Both the position numbers and the translations under genes were made by a program. A stretch of 23,098 nt of DNA from Proteobacteria bacterium UBA4656 (GTDB taxonomy: Bacteria; Pseudomonadota; Gammaproteobacteria; Xanthomonadales; Ahniellaceae), in assembly GCA_002405525.1 (NCBI GenBank), contig DHLY01000006.1:1-23098 (forward strand), in the 5' to 3' direction. The notes under the pieces are model-generated. The model was not told where the DNA came from, searched no databases, and worked only from the letters and a program-made list of their open reading frames with translations. This document shows, one piece after another, positions 17,878 to 23,098 of this stretch. Within the stretch, counting starts at the first letter, position 1. Each line of letters begins with the position of its first letter.

Positions 17878-18255
17878 TCAGGCGAGGTCGATGGCGTGGC
17901 GCTTGAGGGATTCGAGCGGCACCGCGCGCAGCGTCGATTCATGCGTGGCCGCCAGCGCCACCTTCGGCGCCACGCCGGCTTCGAAGGCCTCGCGCCAGCG
18001 CGCGGCGCACAGGCACCAGCGATCGCCGGGCTTGAGGCCGGGGAAGCCCGCTTCCGGGACCGGGGTGACGAGGTCGTTGCCGCGGGCACGGCTGAATTCG
18101 AGGAAGTCCGCGGTCACCACGGCGCACACTGTGTGCAGGCCACGATCATGGGCGTCGGTGTTGCAGCAGCCGTCGCGGAACCAGCCGGTCAACGGCGCAT
18201 GGCTACAGTCGGCCAGTGGTTCGCCGAAGACATTGCGGGCGGGCTCGGGGCTCAT
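17878..18255 (-). CDS. DUF2237 family protein
   Basis: A 125-residue soluble protein matching DUF2237 over its full length: NVFGEPLADCS (8-18), TGWFRDGCCNTDAHDRGLHT (23-42), FLEFSRARGNDL (51-62), GFPGLKPGDRWCLCAARW (70-87) and the C-terminal THESTLRAVPLESLK. Cysteines 17, 30, 31, 44, 81 and 83 lie in the conserved segments and could bind metal or take part in redox chemistry, but the family has no established function that I know. ATG 18255 overlaps the preceding gene's stop as ATGA. It is the last gene of the minus-strand trio. Confidence 0.9.
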   Translation of the reverse strand: MSPEPARNVFGEPLADCSHAPLTGWFRDGCCNTDAHDRGLHTVCAVVTADFLEFSRARGNDLVTPVPEAGFPGLKPGDRWCLCAARWREAFEAGVAPKVALAATHESTLRAVPLESLKRHAIDLA

Positions 18256-19658
18256 GGCGGGGACGCCGGTTGCGGTGGAGAGGTCGGTTGCGGCGCGGGG
18301 GGCGTTGCCGGTTCCGTGCGCGGTCCGCCAAGACGTACGCCGGGCATCGAGAGAATCCAGTCCGCGCCCATCAGTTGCGAGGGCGTGCGGTAACCGCCCT
18401 CGCGCGGCGGATCGCGCAACAGTCGCTCGACGATGCCGACCGCGCACCAGGCGGTGACGTCGTAGCCGTTGGGCGTGTCGAGTTCGGCGCGGTGCAGGGT
18501 GCCGTCGGCGCCGCGCAGTTCGCCCCAGACGCGGCAGCCGCTGACCGCGCGCCGCGCATCGGACGGCCCGCGCACCGCGCCGGCGCGGCCGGCCAGCCAG
18601 CGGCGCAGCGGACCGAGGCCGGCCAGCGGTGCCAGCCAGCGCCAGCGGCGCAGACGCGCGATGGTGGCCGGTGGCATCGCCATGTAGACCTCGATGTCGG
18701 GCGCGCCGGTGGTCAGGTGCGCGGTGTAGACGTCGCCCCAGGGGATGGTGGTCGCCGCGCGCGGCACGCCGTCGCGCAGGAACGTTCGCTCCTTCCACGC
18801 CAGCGGCACATCGACCAGCGCACCGGCGCGGCGCACGCGGCCGCCGCGCGCGAGGCCTTCGACGCTGGTGCGCGCGGTGCCGGGGCTGGGGCCGCCGCCG
18901 GCTTCGAAGGCCAGCACCAGCTCGCGCGGATCGGCGGCATCGCGCGCCAGCAGCGCGGCGAGCGAATCGGTGGGCACGACGTCGAAGCCGGCGCCGGGCA
19001 CCAGGTTCACGCCGCGCTGCCGCGCGCGGGCGTGCTCGGCGTGGCAGTGCGCGAAGACGTCGATCTCGCCGGTGATGTCGACGTAGTGCGCGCCCACGGT
19101 GAGGCACGCTTCGAGCATCGGCGCACAGGTGGCCGAGAACGGCCCCGCGCAGTGCAGGACCAGCGACGCGCCGTCGAGCGCCGCGCGCAGGGTCGCGGCG
19201 TTCGTGAGGTCGAAGCTGCGCGCCGGCAGCCCGTGCTCGTGCGCCAGCGCCTCGACTTCAGCGGCGCGACGGCCGGCGAGGATGGGCCGCAGGCCACGAC
19301 GCAGCGCTTCGGCGAGCACCAGCAGGCCGGTGTACCCGTTCGCGCCATAGAGCAGCCAATGCGGCGCGGGCGCGGCGGCGGACGCGTCCGGGACCAGCGG
19401 CGCAGTCGTGGTGAACGCCTGCGCTCCGTCGGGGTTTGCACCCGGAGCGGGTGCGGCCGGCGACCCGGCCGCGGGGCCGGGTTCGGCAGGGACCGGATCG
19501 ACGCCCCTGGCATCGGGCGGCGGGGAGTTGGCCTGCGCGGCATCGGCCGGCGCTGGCGCGGCGCCGACGATGACGGGCTCCACGGGCGCAGGCGGCGCAG
19601 CCGCAGCAGGCGGTTTGCGCCGGCGCCCGCCGCTGCCGCCGGCAAACTTGCCGGTCAC
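18252..19658 (-). CDS. Saccharopine-dehydrogenase-like NAD(P)-binding protein with a Pro/Ala-rich N-terminal extension
   Basis: A 468-residue protein. From residue 100 it reads as a Rossmann-fold oxidoreductase of the saccharopine dehydrogenase/trans-acting enoyl reductase type: HWLLYGANGYTG (100-111), ILAGRR, then LVLHCAGPFS, AHYVDITGE and GAGFDVVPTDSLA. The substrate is unknown; true lysine biosynthesis is unlikely, given the SDR and DUF2237 neighbours. Residues 1-99 are a low-complexity, Pro/Ala-rich stretch, and the last 20 residues are again Pro-rich (PPAPQPTSPPQPASPP). Relatives usually start just before the GANGYTG loop. I start it at GTG 19658 because this overlaps the upstream SDR stop as GTGA and no ATG lies between it and the fold. 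A later GTG is possible. It is a predicted cytoplasmic or membrane-associated protein. Confidence 0.82.
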   Translation of the reverse strand: MTGKFAGGSGGRRRKPPAAAAPPAPVEPVIVGAAPAPADAAQANSPPPDARGVDPVPAEPGPAAGSPAAPAPGANPDGAQAFTTTAPLVPDASAAAPAPHWLLYGANGYTGLLVLAEALRRGLRPILAGRRAAEVEALAHEHGLPARSFDLTNAATLRAALDGASLVLHCAGPFSATCAPMLEACLTVGAHYVDITGEIDVFAHCHAEHARARQRGVNLVPGAGFDVVPTDSLAALLARDAADPRELVLAFEAGGGPSPGTARTSVEGLARGGRVRRAGALVDVPLAWKERTFLRDGVPRAATTIPWGDVYTAHLTTGAPDIEVYMAMPPATIARLRRWRWLAPLAGLGPLRRWLAGRAGAVRGPSDARRAVSGCRVWGELRGADGTLHRAELDTPNGYDVTAWCAVGIVERLLRDPPREGGYRTPSQLMGADWILSMPGVRLGGPRTEPATPPAPQPTSPPQPASPP

Positions 19659-20473
19659 GGCGCACCCTTTGCCACGCGGCCGCCCGCGAGCTGCAGCAGC
19701 TTGCGGAAGTACACGCCCGGCAGGAAGCGCTTGAGGCGCCAGCGCCAGGCCTCGGCCGCGGTCGGCAGGATCAGGAAGGTGCCGGCCTGGGCCTGCGCGA
19801 AGACGGACGCGGCGATGTCGTCGGCGCTCTCGCGCGCGTGGTCCATCAACTTGTTGGCCATCTCGAGTATCTGCGAATCGCCGCGGAAGTTCTCGGTAAG
19901 ACTGGTGCGGAAGAACGACGGGCAGACGACGCTGACCCGCACGCCGTTGCCGTACAGTTCGGCGCGCAGGCTCTCGGACAGGGCCACCACGCCGGCCTTG
20001 GCCACGCTGTAGGTCATCAGCCCCGGTGCACCGGCCAGCCCAGCGAACGAGGCGATGTTGACGATCGCACCGCCGCCGGCGGCCACCATGCGCGGCGCGA
20101 ACAGCCGGCAGCCGCGCACCACGCCGAGCAGGTTGAGGTTGAGCATCCACTGCCACTCGTCCATCGGCGCGTCGAGCAGGCTGCCGCCGCTGGCCACGCC
20201 GGCGTTGTTGACCAGCACGTCGAGCCGCGGCCAGCGCGCGTGCACGGCGTCGCGCAGCGCTTCCATCGAGGCGTCCGACCCGACGTCGCAGGCCATCGCC
20301 CAGTGCGGGTCGCCGCCGAGCGCCGCCACGGTCTCGCGTGCGCGGTCCTCCCGGATGTCGGCCACGCAGACGGCGTAACCGGACGAGTCGTAGCGACGCG
20401 CGAGCGCGCGGCCGAGGCCGGACCCGGCGCCGGTGATCAACACAGTGGATTGGGGCAGGGTGGGCTGGGTCAT
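19655..20473 (-). CDS. Short-chain dehydrogenase/reductase (classical SDR)
   Basis: A 272-residue SDR with TGAGSGLG (14-21, cofactor binding), NNAG (89-92) and the catalytic set Ser142, Tyr155 and Lys159 (YSVAK). Asp39 after the second strand (CVADIRED) points to NAD(H) preference. The C-terminus is longer than the 250-residue norm and ends in a basic, amphipathic segment (WRWRLKRFLPGVYFRKLLQL), which suggests membrane association, as in SDRs acting on lipids or long-chain substrates. ATG 20473 starts the gene; it is the first of a three-gene minus-strand unit and its stop overlaps the next GTG start. The unit may handle a lipid-derived carbonyl compound, but that is inference. Confidence 0.92.
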   Translation of the reverse strand: MTQPTLPQSTVLITGAGSGLGRALARRYDSSGYAVCVADIREDRARETVAALGGDPHWAMACDVGSDASMEALRDAVHARWPRLDVLVNNAGVASGGSLLDAPMDEWQWMLNLNLLGVVRGCRLFAPRMVAAGGGAIVNIASFAGLAGAPGLMTYSVAKAGVVALSESLRAELYGNGVRVSVVCPSFFRTSLTENFRGDSQILEMANKLMDHARESADDIAASVFAQAQAGTFLILPTAAEAWRWRLKRFLPGVYFRKLLQLAGGRVAKGAP

Positions 20474-20505
20474 GCCTGCGCATCGGCGGTTATCATCCTC
20501 GTCCG

Positions 20506-20511
20506 ATTGTA
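20506..20511 (-). promoter_or_regulatory. Candidate -10 element for the minus-strand SDR unit
   Basis: In the 84-base gap between the divergent SDR genes the minus strand reads TACAAT, five of six matches to the sigma70 -10 consensus, 32 bases before ATG 20473. The expected -35 position is GC-rich and unconvincing. Confidence 0.35.
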
Positions 20512-20557
20512 GGCGCTGGCCGCGCCGCCGCCGCATCCCTTTCCGTACGGACCCGCC

Positions 20558-21322
20558 ATGGACCCGAAACTGTTCGACCTCACCGGCAAGACCGCCATCG
20601 TGACCGGCGCCTCGCGCGGCATCGGCGAAGCGACCGCCCGCCTGCTGGCGTCTTTCGGCGCGCACGTGATCGTCTCCAGCCGCAAGCAGGACGCCTGCGA
20701 GGCGGTGGTCGCCGGCATCCGCGCCGACGGCGGCGTGGCGAGCGCCATCGCGGCCCACATCGGCGACACGGGGGCGATCGACGCGCTGTTCCAGAAGATC
20801 GCCGACAGGGGCTTCGCGCCCGACATCCTGGTCAACAACGCCGCCGCCAACCCCTACTTCGGGCCGATGCTCGACATGGGCATGGATGCTTTCGACAAGA
20901 CCGTCGAGGTCAACATCCGCGGCTATTTCTACGCCACCCAGAAGGCCGCGCAGTCGATGCGCGCGCGCGGCGGTGGCGCGATCGTCAACGTGGCCTCCGT
21001 CAACGGCCGCCGCGCGGCGCCGATGCAGGGCGTGTACTCGATGACCAAGGCCGCGATCCTGTCGATGACCGAAGGCTGGGCAAAGGAGCTCGGCGGCCAC
21101 GGCATCCGCGTCAACGCGGTGCTGCCGGGACTCACCGACACCAAGTTCGCCAGCGCGCTGACCACCAACGAGCAGATCCTCAAGGGCTTCCTGCGCCAGG
21201 TGCCGCTGGCCCGCGTGGCGCAGCCGGACGAGATCGCGCCGATGATCGCCTTCCTGTGCACGCCGGCGGCGAGCTACATCACGGGGGCGAGCTTCGCGGT
21301 GGATGGGGGCTACCTAAGCTAG
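20558..21322 (+). CDS. Short-chain dehydrogenase/reductase, DHRS4-like
   Basis: A 254-residue classical SDR: TGASRGIG (16-23), NNAA in place of NNAG (93-96), catalytic Ser147, Tyr160 and Lys164 (YSMTK), and the C-terminal YITGASFAVDGGYLS. The segment NNAAANPYFGP is shared with the DHRS4/NADP-retinol-dehydrogenase-like subgroup, and VSSRK after the second strand fits NADP use. Substrate unknown. It diverges from the other SDR gene over an 84-base gap, so the two may be co-regulated, though they are different subfamilies rather than a recent duplication. It is the last gene with the high-GC codon use of the main chromosome before the composition changes. Confidence 0.94.
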   Translation: MDPKLFDLTGKTAIVTGASRGIGEATARLLASFGAHVIVSSRKQDACEAVVAGIRADGGVASAIAAHIGDTGAIDALFQKIADRGFAPDILVNNAAANPYFGPMLDMGMDAFDKTVEVNIRGYFYATQKAAQSMRARGGGAIVNVASVNGRRAAPMQGVYSMTKAAILSMTEGWAKELGGHGIRVNAVLPGLTDTKFASALTTNEQILKGFLRQVPLARVAQPDEIAPMIAFLCTPAASYITGASFAVDGGYLS

Positions 21323-21397
21323 TTGCGTCTACTGCCAACTCTCTTGAGGCAGGATGGTTGCGTCTCTGTTAGCATGCGAACGGCTGAACGCCAACTC
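21322..21397. repeat. Paired short direct repeats at the composition boundary
   Basis: GTTGCGTCT occurs at 21322-21330 and 21357-21365, and GCCAACTC at 21334-21341 and 21390-21397, in the same order. They occupy the 79-base gap between the SDR stop and the minus-strand gene. A weak hairpin (CTGC with GCAG plus CTC with GAG, 21332-21352) is also possible. The duplicated order suggests a degenerate tandem repeat or a trace of insertion. Confidence 0.4.
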
Positions 21398-21401
21398 CGT
21401 A

Positions 21402-22235
21402 CTATAGCCGCGCAACGAGATCTTCCGCCCTAGAGCGCCGGATACCGCGTTCCGGATTCTGTTCGAGGTATGCAATCAGTAGCCGCCGACCGCGATCTCG
21501 ATCCGTGCTCGCACTGGCTAGGCAGCAGTAGGTTTCGCCAAGCACTGCAAGTGCGTCGCGGTCTCCAGCAGTTACGAGGACCTCAAGGCGCCCTCGAATG
21601 GTCTGAATCCAGCGCTCATGCGCAGCTGATCCCGCGCCAGCAGCCCAGACGTCGAGCGGCGGGAACCGTACTTGGTCGAGAATGGCGTCCCTGACGCCTG
21701 ATGCGGCGGCATTTTCAGAGAGTTCACCAAGGATCTTGGCGTACTCGCTCTGGCGCGGCGGAAGCGACGCACATACGGCGGCAATGTCGCGGATGAGTTG
21801 GGTCGTTCCAACAGACTCTTCAGCAGGCAGTCCCGCTCCTCGACACGAAGCAAGTAACATCGCAAGTCGATGCGTTGAGTGTGCATCGCCATTTTGAGCT
21901 CGCGCTTCTAGATCCGCATACAGCGCTGCAATGCTCGAATGGCCGGCGAGATCGATTGCGTTGGACTTGGCGAAGACTTCGTCAGCCTTTGGGACTAGGC
22001 TCGTCTGGACCTTGCCTTCGTCTAGCTTGCTTCGAATCGGTCTTGTAGCCGCTTGTCGTTCGTCTTGCTCGTCCATCGGCTTGTCAGCGGCAAGCCTATT
22101 GCCAGGCAATACGGGAGCTGGACCCAAGTCAACCGTGGCCTTGGTCTCGCGCTGGCCACTCGCCGCGTGCATCACAGCGACAGCAGCGACCGTCAGGCCG
22201 CCGACTACCAGAAAGAACTTGTTGCGCGTTCGCAC
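21402..22235 (-). CDS. Uncharacterised membrane-anchored helical protein with a Sel1/TPR-like segment
   Basis: I do not recognise this 277-residue protein. It starts with basic residues (RTRNK) and one hydrophobic helix (about 7-25), read as a membrane anchor or uncleaved signal, then a polar linker to about residue 95. The segment IAALYADLEARAQNGDAHST with HRLAMLLASC (about 102-131) resembles a Sel1/TPR-type helical repeat. The rest is helical. The frame opens at GTG 22244, but there the purine-rich AGGGA directly abuts the start. GTG 22235 lies eight bases after GGGAG, so I prefer it. Codon use is looser and GC lower than in the SDR genes next door (30/60 at 21841-21900), which points to acquired DNA. 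It is convergent with the plus-strand SDR. Confidence 0.75.
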   Translation of the reverse strand: MRTRNKFFLVVGGLTVAAVAVMHAASGQRETKATVDLGPAPVLPGNRLAADKPMDEQDERQAATRPIRSKLDEGKVQTSLVPKADEVFAKSNAIDLAGHSSIAALYADLEARAQNGDAHSTHRLAMLLASCRGAGLPAEESVGTTQLIRDIAAVCASLPPRQSEYAKILGELSENAAASGVRDAILDQVRFPPLDVWAAGAGSAAHERWIQTIRGRLEVLVTAGDRDALAVLGETYCCLASASTDRDRGRRLLIAYLEQNPERGIRRSRAEDLVARL

Positions 22236-22310
22236 TTGACTCACTCCCTCATCGCCAAATAGATCTTTGTGGGGAATCCGACACGAAATCGAGCAAGAAG
22301 TTCAAGGATC

Positions 22311-22340
22311 GCAGTTGGCCGTTGGTTGCAGTTGGCCGTT
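22311..22340. repeat. 13-base direct repeat
   Basis: GCAGTTGGCCGTT at 22311-22323 and again, exact, at 22328-22340 (17-base period). It lies upstream of the minus-strand unknown gene (start 22235) and downstream of the truncated Cys-rich frame. It could be a binding site pair or the product of slippage. Confidence 0.55.
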
Positions 22341-22342
22341 TA

Positions 22343-22392
22343 GTGCGCGTTCTGCGCACGACCGCACATTGGGTTGCCCCCGCAAACCCAAT
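22343..22392 (-). terminator. Two tandem hairpins downstream of the Cys-rich frame
   Basis: ATTGGGTT (22368-22375) pairs with AACCCAAT (22385-22392), extended by G-C pairs across one bulged A. GTGCGC (22343-22348) pairs with GCGCAC (22354-22359) over a 5-base loop. Read on the minus strand they follow the stop at 22433 by about 40 bases. No T-run follows, so they are terminator-like only in position and fold. Confidence 0.4.
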
Positions 22393-22432
22393 CAGTACTG
22401 ACCTTCCCTGAACAGCCTCTGGCGGAGGCCCG

Positions 22433-23056
22433 CTAGAATCCAGAGCCGCAGGCGTTGCCGTCCCACGCATCGACGAAGGCACGGCAAGCTGCTTGTCGAC
22501 GTGCAGCAACGAGCGCGTCGTTCAGTGGCCCGAATATTATCCCGTCAAGAAAATTCAGCGCCACTGAGAATGCGCCAATAGCGACACTCGGCGAACTACG
22601 GTTGTACCAAGATGATAGGGTCCGTTCTGTGTTGGCATTTGCCGCTATGCCGTTCATTGCCGCCCCTAGGCCGCTGCACAGATCTTGGTTGCTTTGGCTG
22701 AATGGCCCGGCACCCTCGCCTTCTTGACCGGAGATGATTGCTGCGCAGTAGTTTGAAATCTGCGCAACGTAGGTTTGCTCGCATGACGAGGGATCAGATG
22801 CGAGGTCGGCATAGCATCCGGAGAGCTGGAAGGCAAACGACTGTGTGGCGCTCGAAAGCGCCCCTGCAAATCGTTGGTCTAGAACATCATGCTGGTACGG
22901 ATAACTGAAGTTGGGCCAGGGTGTTCCAGCCTGTGCAAGCGCACGATTGCATCCATCGACTGGACCTGCTGCATGGAGCGCAGCGCATACGTGTTGATCT
23001 ACCAGCCGTAAGACGGAAACCGAGTTAGTGGACTCATACCCCCAACCCGAGAGGTG
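22433..23056 (-). pseudogene. Start-less 207-codon Cys-rich open frame, probably a 5'-truncated secreted-protein gene
   Basis: The minus-strand frame from the TGA at 23057-23059 to the TAG at 22433-22435 has 207 sense codons and no stop, yet the first 133 codons contain no ATG, GTG or TTG. The first possible start is ATG 22657, leaving only 74 residues. The translation is protein-like throughout: balanced composition, eight cysteines (24, 36, 81, 92, 104, 127, 191 and 203, counted from codon 23056), aromatic clusters such as TPWPNFSYPYQHDV (45-58), and a hydrophobic helix (about 157-176). An even number of spaced cysteines suggests a disulfide-bonded periplasmic or secreted domain whose signal peptide has been lost. 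No family is recognised. The frame ends five bases before a plus-strand gene start, so truncation by an inserted element is possible. A single base error in CCCCC (23038-23042) is an alternative. Confidence 0.6.
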
Positions 23057-23060
23057 TCAG

Positions 23061-23098
23061 ATGAGCGGCAAGACGATGAAGAAGGGCAAGGTGACGGG
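23061..23098 (+). CDS. Start of a plus-strand gene running off the window (possible transposase subunit)
   Basis: ATG 23061 follows GAGAGG (23050-23055) at five bases and opens MSGKTMKKGKVTG before the edge. The Lys-rich N-terminus and the pyrimidine-rich stretch upstream (CATACCCCCAACCC, 23035-23048) recall the left ends of IS3-type insertion sequences and their OrfA, but only 12 complete codons are visible and I cannot assign a family. If it is a transposase, the element's left end would fall near 23026-23045, inside the open frame of the truncated Cys-rich gene. Confidence 0.45.
   Translation, partial: MSGKTMKKGKVT

Noticed and set aside
21357..22392. Integron attC sites in the low-GC segment
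   Set aside because: GTTAG- and AAC-type words occur near 21368 and in the 22311-22392 gap, but none form the paired RYYYAAC/GTTRRRY arms of an attC site.
22249..22509. 86-residue minus-strand frame between the two accessory genes
   Set aside because: It overlaps the end of the Cys-rich frame out of register, and the translation is not protein-like in composition. The ATG lies inside the other gene.
22455..22727. 90-residue plus-strand frame opposite the Cys-rich frame
   Set aside because: The minus frame is far longer and more protein-like. The TAGAAT at 22434-22439 looks like a -10 but has no partner -35 or credible gene after it.

Overview
The window looks like a chromosomal segment of a high-GC gammaproteobacterium, most likely of the Lysobacterales (Xanthomonadales). 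The support is indirect: GC near 70% in most genes, a magnesium-type HemB, a pspA-yqiJ-flotillin operon, the order rsmG-parA-parB, and a FimX-like c-di-GMP protein. No rRNA or tRNA is present to fix the taxonomy.

Layout. 1-386 has no convincing gene. A coniferyl-aldehyde-type aldehyde dehydrogenase (387-1811, minus) diverges from a five-gene plus-strand operon (1950-5921): a possible ribbon-helix-helix protein, PspA/IM30, a YqiJ-type membrane/OB-fold protein, a YqiK-type flotillin and an 81-residue unknown. This is the layout of a membrane-stress/membrane-domain module. A gamma carbonic anhydrase-like gene (5992-6552) follows and overlaps tail to tail with a minus-strand group: YkgJ-type cysteine cluster protein, DUF952 protein, aroE and, across a repeat-bearing gap, hemB.

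From 9452 the plus strand carries a multidomain c-di-GMP protein (pseudo-receiver, receiver, PAS, degenerate GGDEF, EAL), a very short SPFH protein, rsmG-parA-parB, an ECF sigma factor overlapping a membrane partner gene, and a GT2 glycosyltransferase overlapping a small LpxB-N-terminal-domain membrane protein. A convergent gap (17581-17877) holds a dyad element that looks like a dispersed repeat. Next comes a tightly coupled minus-strand trio with 4-base stop/start overlaps: SDR, a saccharopine-dehydrogenase-like Rossmann protein with a Pro/Ala-rich extension, and a DUF2237 protein. A second SDR diverges from it.

From about 21340 to the right edge the character changes. GC falls (30/60 at 21841-21900 against 42/60 at 14641-14700), codon use is relaxed, and gaps contain short direct repeats and hairpins. 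This accessory segment holds a membrane-anchored helical unknown and a 207-codon open frame rich in cysteine that has no ATG, GTG or TTG in its first 133 codons, so it is probably a 5'-truncated gene. A plus-strand gene begins at 23061, five bases beyond that open frame, and runs off the window. These are the least ordinary parts of the window, together with the regulator-like first gene of the PspA/flotillin operon and the minimal SPFH protein.
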